52,712 nt of DNA. Source: Actinomycetes bacterium (GTDB lineage Bacteria; Actinomycetota; Thermoleophilia; Solirubrobacterales; Solirubrobacteraceae). The translations under genes were made by a program, and so were the position numbers. The stretch is taken from NCBI GenBank assembly GCA_021820105.1, contig JAKAED010000006.1, positions 1 through 52,712 of the forward strand, read 5' to 3'. Positions 31,222-39,180 of this stretch are shown piece after piece; position 1 is the first letter of the stretch; each line of letters starts with the position of its first letter. The notes under the pieces are model-generated. The model did no database searches and was not told where the DNA came from. It was given only the letters and a program-made list of their open reading frames with translations.

Positions 31222-32675
31222 GCGAGCGGTCAGCGCAGTCGGCCAACTCTCCAGCGGCGCACTGCGACGCGTTTGGCCGTGCACGTGCTGTCCACAAGGC
31301 CCTGGCCGCAGGACAAACCGTGCAGCGGGAGTGGGACCCGCGCATGCCGGTCCCTGCGGGCGTTGGGATTGATCGGCGTCGTTTCATCTCCGCCGCTCTG
31401 GGTGGCCTGGCGATCGTCTACGGGGCAGAGCGGGCCGGCCTGACCGACCAGATGCTGGGTGACGGGGTGGCACAGGCCGCTGCACTGCACGGCGCGCACG
31501 ACCGGATTCTCGTCTCGCTGTTTCTTCAGGGCGGGATCGACTCCCTGTCGCTGCTCGCGCCTGCCGGCGATCCGCTCTACACCAAGCTGCGCCCGACGCT
31601 CGCGGTCGCTCCCGGATCCGGGGTTCAGTTCCGCGAGGATCCGAGCCTGACCTGGCATCCCATGGCGGCGTCCCTGGCAGAGCTGCACAATGCCGGCAAG
31701 GTGTTGGTGTTTCCGGGCATCGGATATGCCGGGGAGGACATGTCCCACTTCACCTCACGCCACTATTGGGAGGTCGGCGCCACCGATGCGTCGCTCACCA
31801 CCGGGTGGCTGGGCCGCTACCTGGACATCGTGGGAAACCCCCACAATCCGCTGCAGGGCCTCTCCCTGGACGGGCAGATGAACCCCACACTCGCCACCAC
31901 GCGCCAGCCGGTGGCCGCCATTGACCAGCCCAACAACTTTGCCGTCTGGATCAATGGGCTCTGGGGAGACTCCGCGCAGTGGGCGCTGCAATCCGCGTCC
32001 ACGCTCGGTGATGCGCAACGACATGCAGCTGACCCGGCAATCCAGCAGGTGGCGGCCGCCGCCTCGGAGGTGGGCATTGTGCGACGGACGCTGAAACCGT
32101 GGGCGGGAAAATCGAGCGCTTCCAAGCCGGGATCCAATCCGGGCGCCGCCTATCACGCAAAGGTCGCCTACCCTGCCTCATCCAGCGACGATCTTCCGGC
32201 TCGCCTGGCCGGACTTGCGGCGATGATCGACCGGGGCGTGCCGCTCCACTGCGTCGCGTTGAGCACGGGGGTGCAGTTCGACACCCACTCCGGGCAGGCC
32301 GGCACCTTCAACTCCGGGGTGAAGCTGGTGGCTGACTCGCTGGCCGCCTTCCAGGCCGACCTGGAGGCGCGCGGGATCGACCAGCGCGTGCTGGTCCACG
32401 TGTGGTCTGAATTTGGGCGACGGGCGCAGGAGAACGGCTCTGACGGGACTGATCACGGCGCGGCGGGGATGTCACTGCTGATCGGCAGCCGCGTCAGGGG
32501 AGGGATGATCGGGGAGTTTCCGGCTCTCAACAGGCTCGACGCAAACGGCAACCAGCGGGTGAATGTCGACTTCCGGGGGGTTTACGCGTCGCTCCTGGAG
32601 CAATGGTTCAACCATGAGGCGGCGGCGATCATCCCCGGAGCCGGACGCTTCCACCGGTACCGGCTGCTCGCGTGA
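31218..32675 (+). CDS. DUF1501 Tat-exported protein
   Basis: 485-aa protein. An unusually long N-terminal tail (about 50 aa) precedes a twin-arginine signal: RRRFISAALGGLAIVYGA (53-70). Family marks include VSLFLQGGIDSLSLLAP, YWEVGATDASLTTGWLGRYLD and HVWSEFGRRAQENGSDGTDHGAAG (alkaline phosphatase-like fold). The start overlaps the DUF1800 stop, and its own stop overlaps the third gene. Tat export suggests a folded, possibly metal-bound protein acting outside the membrane. A start nearer the RRRF motif is possible. Confidence 0.88.
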   Translation: MSERSAQSANSPAAHCDAFGRARAVHKALAAGQTVQREWDPRMPVPAGVGIDRRRFISAALGGLAIVYGAERAGLTDQMLGDGVAQAAALHGAHDRILVSLFLQGGIDSLSLLAPAGDPLYTKLRPTLAVAPGSGVQFREDPSLTWHPMAASLAELHNAGKVLVFPGIGYAGEDMSHFTSRHYWEVGATDASLTTGWLGRYLDIVGNPHNPLQGLSLDGQMNPTLATTRQPVAAIDQPNNFAVWINGLWGDSAQWALQSASTLGDAQRHAADPAIQQVAAAASEVGIVRRTLKPWAGKSSASKPGSNPGAAYHAKVAYPASSSDDLPARLAGLAAMIDRGVPLHCVALSTGVQFDTHSGQAGTFNSGVKLVADSLAAFQADLEARGIDQRVLVHVWSEFGRRAQENGSDGTDHGAAGMSLLIGSRVRGGMIGEFPALNRLDANGNQRVNVDFRGVYASLLEQWFNHEAAAIIPGAGRFHRYRLLA

Positions 32676-33073
32676 GGCGCCTGCTGGGGACCCTGGTGTG
32701 TGTCGGGATGGTGGCCGGCCCGTCGGCCGCTAATGCCACCACGCCGATGGCAGGGCGGCGCCACCCGCCCGCGCACCTGATGATCGACGCGCAGGAGTAT
32801 TCGCTATGGCCGTCCCGCGCACGCTTGCCGGCAGGAGCAGTGCTGGTGGAGCTGTGGAACCGAGGACAGGACCCTCACTCGACACAGATCCGGCGCCTCA
32901 ACCGGGCGGGAGCGATGACCGGCCCGGTGCTGGGCCGCTTGCGCGTGACGCTGCCCGGACGCGTCAGCAGCGCCACCTGGCACCTGCGGACTGGACGCTA
33001 TGAGCTCTACAGCTCGCTCTTCGGCCACATCGAGCCTGGCATGCAGGCCGAGCTGACCGTGACGCATCGCTGA
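32672..33073 (+). CDS. Secreted cupredoxin-like protein with a Cys-to-Ser change in the copper site
   Basis: 133-aa protein starting GTG (GTGA overlap with the DUF1501 stop). A signal peptide covers about residues 1-22 (MRRLLGTLVCVGMVAGPSAA). The rest fits a plastocyanin-type fold: VLVELWNRGQDPHS carries H69, and LYSSLFGHIEPGMQ aligns with the usual YYCxxPGHxxxGM, so H119 and M124 are kept but the copper Cys is S114. It probably cannot bind type 1 copper. It is encoded last in a three-gene unit with DUF1800/DUF1501, so may act with them outside the membrane. Confidence 0.7.
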   Translation: MRRLLGTLVCVGMVAGPSAANATTPMAGRRHPPAHLMIDAQEYSLWPSRARLPAGAVLVELWNRGQDPHSTQIRRLNRAGAMTGPVLGRLRVTLPGRVSSATWHLRTGRYELYSSLFGHIEPGMQAELTVTHR

Positions 33074-33078
33074 GCGGT

Positions 33079-34827
33079 TCAGCCGGCAGCTGCCCGCTCC
33101 TCGTAGGTCAGGCAGGCGTTGATCAGAGCCGCATGGGTCAGGGCCTGCGGAATGTTCCCCCAGGCGCTGCCGTCCGGCCCAGCCTCCTCTGAGAACAAAC
33201 CCAGTGAGCCAACCGCTCCGATGAGCTGATCCAACAGCGAGCGTGCCTCATCCAGCCGCTCCAGGCGGACCAATGCATGCGCTCGCCAGAATGCGCACGG
33301 GAGGAAGGTCATCTCCTGGTCGCGCAGCTGCGATGTGCGGTAGACGTACGGCCCCACGCTGAGCTCCCGGTCGATCGCCGCCAGCGTCCCGTGCCAGCGG
33401 TCGGGCGAGCTTGGTTCGTACCCCATGAACACGCCGAGCAGAACCGCCGCGTCAAGGCCGTCCTCGCCTGCGGCAGCGACGTAGGTGTTCTGCGCGCTGG
33501 AGAAATGGTCGCGTTCGATCCGGTCGCGCACCTGCTTGGCGGCCTCCGACCAGGCGCGGGCGTCGCCCTCGATCAAGCCCTGCTCGCGCAGCTCGGCCGC
33601 CCGTGTGAACGCGATCCAGGCTGACATCTTGGACCAGGTGTGCTGGCGCGGCGGCTGCACTTCCCAGATGCCGTGATCCGGCTCCTGCCATACGTCAACC
33701 AGATGATCAACGGCGGTCGGAATCCCACGTCTGAGCGGTCCGGGCAGCTCGATCTGATGCCTGAGCAGCAGGGCGCAGCTCTGCAGCATGTCGCCGGCGG
33801 AGCCGAGCTGCAGCTGACGGTAGGCACGGTTGCCGATCCGGACAGGCGCCGAGTCCTGGTAGCCGGATAGGGCCGACTCTCGCTCCTGCGCCCGCCGGTC
33901 TCCGTCCAACCGGTAGAACGGCTGCAATCTTGGGCTGCTGGAGTGGAGCGCGCGCCCCAGCCAGTCAAGGAAGCGCCGGGCCGACTCCCGCGCGCCGACG
34001 CTCGCCAGCGCGTCCACGACAAAGGAGGCGTCACGCAACCAGCAGTAGCGGTAGTCATAGTTGCGTTGGCCGCCTGGGTGCTCGGGCAAGCCGAGCGTAC
34101 CGGCGGCCGCGATTGCGCCAGAGGTGTCCCGGATCAACAGCCGCAGCGCCAGGGCGCTGCGCAGGATGGCCTCCGCCCAGCGGCCTTCACAATGCAGCGA
34201 GGCGGCCCAGGCGCGCCAGGCGCGAAGCGTGGTCTCCAGGAAGAGCCGAGCGTCCTGCGCAGTGATCGGCTCCGCGCCGACACCGAACGTGAGCACAGCC
34301 TCCTCGCCGGCCCGCAGCTCGTGCTCGCCGCAGAATGCACCGTCCTCCCAGACCGTGTGGTCAGCGCCGAATGCGAGCGTCAGGCCGTGGCCGTCCACGC
34401 GGTGGCCACGCTCGACCGGCTGGACGGCATCTGGCGGAGTGAGACCGTCCTGGAACCTGGGCACAAGGCGGTGGCCAAAGCGCATGCGACCACTCAGACA
34501 ACGAATCTGGCGCACCAGCGTGGAACTGGCAGCCTCCCCCCCGGGCCCTCCGATCAGGCCGTCCATCACCAACGCCACACCCGTCTGGGACTGCCAGCGC
34601 GTCACGGTGACGTTGCTGTTCCTGGCGTAGCGCAGGTCGGCGCTGGCGGCCTCCAGCGGTCGCAGTTCGAACACGCCTGCATTGCGGTCCAAGAGCCGGC
34701 CCAGGACGATCTGCCCGTCCAGGCGCGGCAGACACAGCAGCTCCACCGCACCGTCGGGTCCGATCACCGCGGTGGTGCGGGCGTCGCCGATCACCGCAAG
34801 CCTTCCAATCTCCGGAAAATCGCTCAT
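33079..34827 (-). CDS. Glycoside hydrolase family 15 protein (glucoamylase/trehalase-like)
   Basis: 582-aa GH15 enzyme. It begins MSDFPEIGRLAVIGDARTTA (ATG at 34827), the typical start of bacterial GH15 proteins; a longer start at 34875 would overlap the divergent gene's promoter. The (alpha/alpha)6 barrel includes GGQRNYDYRYCWLRDASFVVDAL with the general acid region, and GSAWGNIPQALTHAALINA near the C-terminus. No signal peptide, so it acts inside the cell, on maltooligosaccharides, trehalose or dextrins. Converges with the cupredoxin-like gene (5-bp gap). Confidence 0.88.
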   Translation of the reverse strand: MSDFPEIGRLAVIGDARTTAVIGPDGAVELLCLPRLDGQIVLGRLLDRNAGVFELRPLEAASADLRYARNSNVTVTRWQSQTGVALVMDGLIGGPGGEAASSTLVRQIRCLSGRMRFGHRLVPRFQDGLTPPDAVQPVERGHRVDGHGLTLAFGADHTVWEDGAFCGEHELRAGEEAVLTFGVGAEPITAQDARLFLETTLRAWRAWAASLHCEGRWAEAILRSALALRLLIRDTSGAIAAAGTLGLPEHPGGQRNYDYRYCWLRDASFVVDALASVGARESARRFLDWLGRALHSSSPRLQPFYRLDGDRRAQERESALSGYQDSAPVRIGNRAYRQLQLGSAGDMLQSCALLLRHQIELPGPLRRGIPTAVDHLVDVWQEPDHGIWEVQPPRQHTWSKMSAWIAFTRAAELREQGLIEGDARAWSEAAKQVRDRIERDHFSSAQNTYVAAAGEDGLDAAVLLGVFMGYEPSSPDRWHGTLAAIDRELSVGPYVYRTSQLRDQEMTFLPCAFWRAHALVRLERLDEARSLLDQLIGAVGSLGLFSEEAGPDGSAWGNIPQALTHAALINACLTYEERAAAG

Positions 34828-34892
34828 CAGAGGTCTGCTACCCGGTTTGCAGCTCAACACCATCTTTGAACGCAAGCCGGGTAGCGTTGGAC
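34828..34892. promoter_or_regulatory. Short divergent region (GH15 / ferredoxin reductase)
   Basis: Only 65 bp separate the two divergent starts, so promoters must overlap or one gene is leaderless. No clear boxes are seen. Confidence 0.3.
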
Positions 34893-36119
34893 ATGGACAT
34901 GAACGAACGGACCTTTGTCATCGTCGGTGCCGGACTGGCAGGCGCCAAGGCTGCCGCCGAGCTGCGCGAGCGTGGTTTTGACGGTCGCGTGGTGTTGATC
35001 GGAGCCGAAGCTGAGCCTCCTTATGAGCGTCCGGCGCTCAGCAAGGACTACCTGCGCGGTGAATCCGATCGCGAGGCTCTGCTGGTGCAGGATGAGTCGT
35101 TCTATCGCGACCAGGAGATCGAGCTGCTGGTCGGTCAGGCGGTGAGCGAGATTGATCCGCGCGCACGACGCGTGCTGGTTGACAGCGGCGCCCGTGAGCT
35201 CCACTTTGACGCGCTGCTGCTGACAACCGGCGCGAGCGCCAGGCGCCTCCAGTTACCGGGTGGCGAACTGGAGGGCGTCCATTACCTGCGCACGATCGCC
35301 GACAGTGATGCGATCCGCCAGCGCCTTGAGCATGGAGGCCACGTCGCGGTTGTCGGCAGCGGATGGATCGGCTCCGAGATTGCGGCCAGCGCCAGGCAGA
35401 GGGGCCTTGAGGTGACGATGATCTCTGCGGAGGCGCTGCCCAACGGGCAGATCTTCGGAGAGGAGATCGGCCAGTTCTACCGCGACCTGCACGCGGGTCA
35501 GGGGGTCGAGCTGATCCTCGGTGACGCGGCCGTGGCGTTTGAGGGTGAGCGGAAGGTGCAACGGCTACACACCCGATCCGGGCGCGTGGTCGAGTGCGAT
35601 TTCGTGGTTGTCGGCGCCGGAGCCACGCCCAATGTCGAGCTCGGCCAGCGGGCCGAGCTCGATGTCGACGACGGGATCCTGGTGGACGCGCGGCTCGAGA
35701 CATCGGCTCCAGGAGTCTTTGCCGCGGGCGACGTGGCTTCCCATCTGCACCCCTTCTACGGGCGCAGATTGCGTGTCGAACATTGGGCCAACGCCCTCAA
35801 TCAGGGCCCGAGCGCGGCGCGCGCCATGCTCGGCGACCGCAGCCCGTACGAGGATCTGCCCTACTACTTCTCAGATCAATATCACGTGGGCATGGAGTAC
35901 TGCGGGCTGTCTCAGCCAGCGGACAGAGTCGTGTTTCGCGGGGACTTCGACGGCGGAGAGTTCATCGCCTTCTGGCTCCAGAACGGCAGGGTCACCGCCG
36001 GCATGAACGTCAACGTCTGGGACGTGAACGACAAGATCCAGGCGCTGATCCGCTCCCGGGTCGTGGTGGATGAGCGGTTGCTGGCCGACCCGCTCACGCC
36101 GCTTGAGCTGCTCGCCTGA
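34893..36119 (+). CDS. Ferredoxin/rubredoxin-type NAD(P)H reductase (rhodocoxin-reductase-like)
   Basis: 408-aa FAD protein. It starts MDMNERTFVIVGAGLAGAKA (ATG at 34893; earlier TTG at 34866 is unlikely). PPYERPALSKDYLRGE is the hallmark of putidaredoxin/rhodocoxin reductases. VAVVGSGWIGSEIAASARQRG is the NAD(P) motif and GVFAAGDVASHLHP the second FAD motif. C-terminal domain DQYHVGMEYCGL. It probably supplies electrons to a ferredoxin for an oxygenase; no P450 or oxygenase is adjacent. The stop codon takes part in a hairpin shared with the convergent CBS gene. Confidence 0.9.
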   Translation: MDMNERTFVIVGAGLAGAKAAAELRERGFDGRVVLIGAEAEPPYERPALSKDYLRGESDREALLVQDESFYRDQEIELLVGQAVSEIDPRARRVLVDSGARELHFDALLLTTGASARRLQLPGGELEGVHYLRTIADSDAIRQRLEHGGHVAVVGSGWIGSEIAASARQRGLEVTMISAEALPNGQIFGEEIGQFYRDLHAGQGVELILGDAAVAFEGERKVQRLHTRSGRVVECDFVVVGAGATPNVELGQRAELDVDDGILVDARLETSAPGVFAAGDVASHLHPFYGRRLRVEHWANALNQGPSAARAMLGDRSPYEDLPYYFSDQYHVGMEYCGLSQPADRVVFRGDFDGGEFIAFWLQNGRVTAGMNVNVWDVNDKIQALIRSRVVVDERLLADPLTPLELLA

Positions 36120-36133
36120 GCGGCATCCGCTCA
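36117..36133. terminator. Hairpin built from both stop codons of a convergent pair
   Basis: TGAGCGG (36117-36123) and CCGCTCA (36127-36133) form a perfect 7-bp stem with loop CAT. The first TGA is the plus-strand stop and the TCA is the minus-strand stop. It could act as a bidirectional hairpin terminator. No T-run follows on either side. Confidence 0.5.
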
Positions 36134-36601
36134 GGCCTGCTCCCGCCTGGCCCCGGATTGTTGCTGCCGGTCGGCTGGAGCTGTGTCAGCAAGCGAATTC
36201 AGCAGGTCACTCTCCGCGACGATCCCGATGGGCTGACCTTCACGGTTGACCACCACCGCGTGGTGCAGACGCAGAAAAGCCTGGTTTGCAAGCAGCTCCC
36301 CGGCATCGAGCCAGGGCTCGACGAGCAGCGCCGGATCCGTATCCGCTATCTGGCTGACAAGCAACGCGTAGCACTCGTGGCGCGCTCGCCCAAGCGCGCC
36401 GGTGGTGACCAGGCCGATGGCGCGCCCGTCATGCCCACTGACGGGATAGGCGTCGTGCACCTGATGAGCGAGCTGGTGCAGCGCATCCGCGGAGGTCGAC
36501 TCGGCCGGTAAGACAACGACCGGACTTGACATGATCGAGCCGATCGTCAACCCGATAGGGCTGCTGGTTCGCTGCGCCGCCGATCTGCTGTGGGCCCCCA
36601 T
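36131..36601 (-). CDS. CBS-domain protein
   Basis: 156-aa protein with two CBS motifs: TIGSIMSSPVVVLPAESTSA near the N-terminus and LLVEPWLDAGELLANQAFL further on, with HAVVVNREGQPIGIVAESDLL. Length and layout fit a stand-alone regulator or a channel/transporter partner. No TM helix. It converges with the ferredoxin reductase, and lies 100 bp downstream of the malic enzyme stop on the same strand, so an operon with malic enzyme is possible. Confidence 0.8.
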   Translation of the reverse strand: MGAHSRSAAQRTSSPIGLTIGSIMSSPVVVLPAESTSADALHQLAHQVHDAYPVSGHDGRAIGLVTTGALGRARHECYALLVSQIADTDPALLVEPWLDAGELLANQAFLRLHHAVVVNREGQPIGIVAESDLLNSLADTAPADRQQQSGARREQA

Positions 36602-36701
36602 TGCCGCAGCGTCTCAGCCCGCCCCCTCAGGCACATCCGGATTCCGGAGTCACCTCTCTACGGAACCCTACGGAGGATCGGCCGGACGCCCGCGGCCGGC
36701 G

Positions 36702-38048
36702 TCAGACGCCGAACTCCGGATCGGCGGCCAGCCGCTCAGCGTTCGCGACGCCACTCTCGACCGCGGCCTGCCGGACGGCCTCGGCGACGACCTCGTGCAC
36801 CTTACGGTCAAGCACCTCCGGGATCAGCTCTGAAGAGACCGTCAGGCCCGCCAGTGCCCAGGCGGCGGCGCGCTTCATCTCGAGGTTGATCTCACTGGCA
36901 CCGGACATCAGCGCGCCCTTGAAGATGCCGGGATAGCCGAGCACGTTGTTGATGCTGGTGCCGTCGGCGGCAAACGCCGCGCCGGCCTCGACGGCAGCGT
37001 CCGGGTCGATCTCGGCCGCCGGGTTGGTGAGCGCGAAGATGACCTGCCCGGGACGAACCATCTCCGGCGTGATCAGGCCGGGACGGCCGCTGGTGGCGAC
37101 GACCACATCCGCCTCGCGCATGAGCGTGTCAAGGTCCGTGATCTCCAGGCCGCGGTCGCGGGCGAGTTGCTGTGCAGCCGTGTTTGGGTCGGAGGCGAGC
37201 ACTCGCTTCACGCCGGCGTCGTGGATCAGCGTCGCAATCCCCAGGCCGGCCGCACCAAGTCCGATCTGGCCCACCACGGCCTCATCCAGCCTGATATCGA
37301 CCTGACGACAAGCCGCGATCAGAGCCGCGAGCGTTACCACGGCGGTGCCGTGCACGTCGTCATGCATGACGGGCTGCGGGAGCGCCTCAATCAGGCGACG
37401 CTCGATCTCAAAGCAGCCTGGCGTGGCTATGTCCTCAAGGTGAATTCCACCGAAGCCTGGCGCGATCCGGACGACGGTCTCAACGAACTCATCCACGTCC
37501 TTGGTGTCGATCAGGATCGGAACGGCGGCGAGGTCAACGAGCTGTGAGTAGAACATCGCCTTGCCCTCCATGACCGGCATCGCGGCGAGCGGCCCGATGT
37601 CGCCGAGACCCAGCACGCGGCTGCCGTTGGTGCAGATCGCGACGCTGCGCCCGATCATGGTGAACCTCGGCGCCAACTGCGGGTACTCATGGATCGCCTC
37701 AGAGACGCGGGCGACGCCAGGGGTGTAGACGTCGCGCACCTCCTGAGTGGTGGTGACCGGACGCCGCGGCCGCACCTCCAGCTTGCCCCCCATATGGGCG
37801 ATGAAGGCGCGGTCGTGGTACCAGACGACTCGCACGCCGGGCAGCTCACCGAGCGCCGCGGCCAGCTGATCGGCATGCTTCTTGTCACGCAGCTCCACGG
37901 TGATCTCGCGGATCGCCTCGCGGCGCGCGACGGTGATGGTCTGGACGTCCCCGATCAGCCCATCCACCTCACTGATGCGCTGCGCCACCCGAGCGAGCTG
38001 ACCTGCCTCATGCGGGATGCGCAGGCGGTATGTGCAGTCCATCGACAT
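36702..38048 (-). CDS. NAD-type malic enzyme with N-terminal ACT domain
   Basis: 448-aa protein. The N-terminal ACT-like domain (about 1-75, [20 protein letters not shown]) is a likely amino-acid sensor. The malic enzyme follows: [57 protein letters not shown] and [19 protein letters not shown] for substrate/metal, and [20 protein letters not shown] for the dinucleotide. The short size fits bacterial NAD(P)-malic enzymes. It decarboxylates malate to pyruvate, linking TCA and acetyl-CoA supply. ATG at 38048 is chosen because ACT homology starts there. Confidence 0.9.
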   Translation of the reverse strand: MSMDCTYRLRIPHEAGQLARVAQRISEVDGLIGDVQTITVARREAIREITVELRDKKHADQLAAALGELPGVRVVWYHDRAFIAHMGGKLEVRPRRPVTTTQEVRDVYTPGVARVSEAIHEYPQLAPRFTMIGRSVAICTNGSRVLGLGDIGPLAAMPVMEGKAMFYSQLVDLAAVPILIDTKDVDEFVETVVRIAPGFGGIHLEDIATPGCFEIERRLIEALPQPVMHDDVHGTAVVTLAALIAACRQVDIRLDEAVVGQIGLGAAGLGIATLIHDAGVKRVLASDPNTAAQQLARDRGLEITDLDTLMREADVVVATSGRPGLITPEMVRPGQVIFALTNPAAEIDPDAAVEAGAAFAADGTSINNVLGYPGIFKGALMSGASEINLEMKRAAAWALAGLTVSSELIPEVLDRKVHEVVAEAVRQAAVESGVANAERLAADPEFGV

Positions 38049-38141
38049 CGATGGAATCCTACGGTGCGGAGGTTCCGCGGGTCGTTTCCTCGCGGTCACA
38101 GTGGTCGCCTGGAGCTCCCAGCGGCCGGGGCCTCACAGCGG

Positions 38142-38179
38142 TCAACCTGAGTTCCGAGCGCTCCCGGAACTCAGGTTGA
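38142..38179. repeat. Perfect 15-bp inverted repeat
   Basis: TCAACCTGAGTTCCG (38142-38156) is the exact reverse complement of CGGAACTCAGGTTGA (38165-38179), with an 8-nt spacer. GCGG (38138-38141) and CCGC (38182-38185) can extend the stem past a 2-nt bulge. It lies just upstream of the malic enzyme, so it could be an operator, a leader hairpin or a factor-dependent terminator. Confidence 0.85.
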
Positions 38180-38321
38180 AACCGCAGCCGGCAGTCTGGC
38201 GGTTCGCCGGACGTGGGTTAGCTGAGCGAGCGGAGCTGAGCCAAGCGGGCTGAGCGAACCCGGGCGGAGCAGACCGACAGTGCAGAAACGCACAACTTCG
38301 ACAATGTGGCTCAAAGTTGTC

Positions 38322-38346
38322 AAAAACCGCCCGTTAGACGGGACGG
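38322..38346 (-). terminator. Intrinsic terminator for the ABC/6-TM operon
   Basis: On the minus strand the sequence forms CCG-T-CCCGT, loop CTA, ACGGG-CGG (8 bp with one bulged T), followed at once by TTTTT (38326-38322). It sits about 70 bp past the 6-TM gene stop. An outer 10-bp inverted repeat (CAAAGTTGTC 38312-38321, GACAACTTTG 38351-38360) encloses it and may stabilise it. Confidence 0.72.
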
Positions 38347-38415
38347 ATCTGACAACTTTGGGTCAAGCAAGTGGAAGTTGGCAGATGCGTCCCGGCCAGG
38401 GCAAGCCGGTGGCGG

Positions 38416-39153
38416 TCAGAGCGGCCAGTTCCAGCCGAGCGCGAAGTTGACGGTGGCCGCAAAGGCCAGATACATCAGCCAGGAACCAACGAGGATGTGG
38501 GTCAGGCCCAGCATGCGCTCGGCGATCTCAACGCCGAAGCTCGCCATGCTCTCCCAGACATAGACGGCACACAGTCCGAAGAAGAGGGCCGCCACGGGAA
38601 TATCGCTCACTGTCAGAAAGACGGTGGCGCCCATTGCGGAGATGGTGAAGAACGCGATTGACATCAGCCCATTCGGCCGCGCGTCTCCGTTGAGCGCGCG
38701 GCCCATGCCGATCGCCCACCAGTGCACCCCGTACGCGGTGAACGCAAGCGCTGCCATGTAGAGGGCGGGCGTCTGAATCGACCTGAACCAGACGAGTCCA
38801 ACCCAGAGGTAGGTGCCGGTGAGGAACTGCAGGAAGCCGGGCATCCAGACACCCCAGATGCCGGTGGTGATATCCACGCGGCGATCCCGCGGTGGCACCT
38901 TCAACAGTTCCTGCGGCCCGTAGATCAGGTATCCGGTGCCGAGGCCGAAGAAGCCGAGCGCCAGAGGTATGTAGGGAGTCGCCGTGAACTTGATGGTGGT
39001 GACGGCTGGAAGCAGGGTTGCGATCATCAACATCCAGCTATCCAGCGCGAGGGGCCCTAACCGGTCACGAGCGGTGGGGAGCACAAAGCGGTCAGGTTGC
39101 TGACTGGCCGCGCTGCCGCCGCCGCTGCGACCGCGCTGCTGCAGTCGGGCCAA
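38416..39153 (-). CDS. Six-TM membrane protein (weak GPR1/FUN34/YaaH resemblance)
   Basis: 245-aa polytopic protein. After a polar N-terminus (about 1-38) come six hydrophobic helices, from DSWMLMIATLLPAV to HILVGSWLMYLAFAATVNFA. The arrangement with WMPGFLQFLTGTYLWVG and AFTAYGVHWWAIG recalls acetate/succinate channels of the GPR1/FUN34/YaaH family, but the NPAPLGL-type motif is absent; I rate this as weak. TTG at 39153 is chosen because AGGAGG precedes it. It lies 14 bp after the permease stop, and the Shine-Dalgarno is locked in a hairpin that includes that stop, indicating coupled translation. Confidence 0.6.
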   Translation of the reverse strand: MARLQQRGRSGGGSAASQQPDRFVLPTARDRLGPLALDSWMLMIATLLPAVTTIKFTATPYIPLALGFFGLGTGYLIYGPQELLKVPPRDRRVDITTGIWGVWMPGFLQFLTGTYLWVGLVWFRSIQTPALYMAALAFTAYGVHWWAIGMGRALNGDARPNGLMSIAFFTISAMGATVFLTVSDIPVAALFFGLCAVYVWESMASFGVEIAERMLGLTHILVGSWLMYLAFAATVNFALGWNWPL

Positions 39154-39164
39154 CTGCCCGTACC

Positions 39165-39180
39165 CTCCTATTCGTAGGAG
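39165..39180 (-). promoter_or_regulatory. Shine-Dalgarno-sequestering hairpin (translational coupling)
   Basis: On the minus strand CTCCTA pairs with TAGGAG (6 bp, loop CGAA). The hairpin holds the permease stop codon TAG and the AGGAG ribosome-binding site of the 6-TM gene. A ribosome finishing the permease would open it and free the site. The CTCCT arm is complementary to the Shine-Dalgarno itself. Confidence 0.6.

Larger units (their letters stand above)
38049..38415. other. Gene-poor 367-bp interval with inverted repeats
   Basis: No gene is supported between the malic enzyme start and the 6-TM protein stop (both minus strand). It contains a perfect 15-bp inverted repeat at 38142-38179, a terminator-like hairpin with a T-run at 38322-38346, and an outer GACAACTTTG pair at 38312-38321 / 38351-38360. 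The malic enzyme promoter should lie in its left part. No tRNA or sRNA fold is recognised with confidence. Confidence 0.6.
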
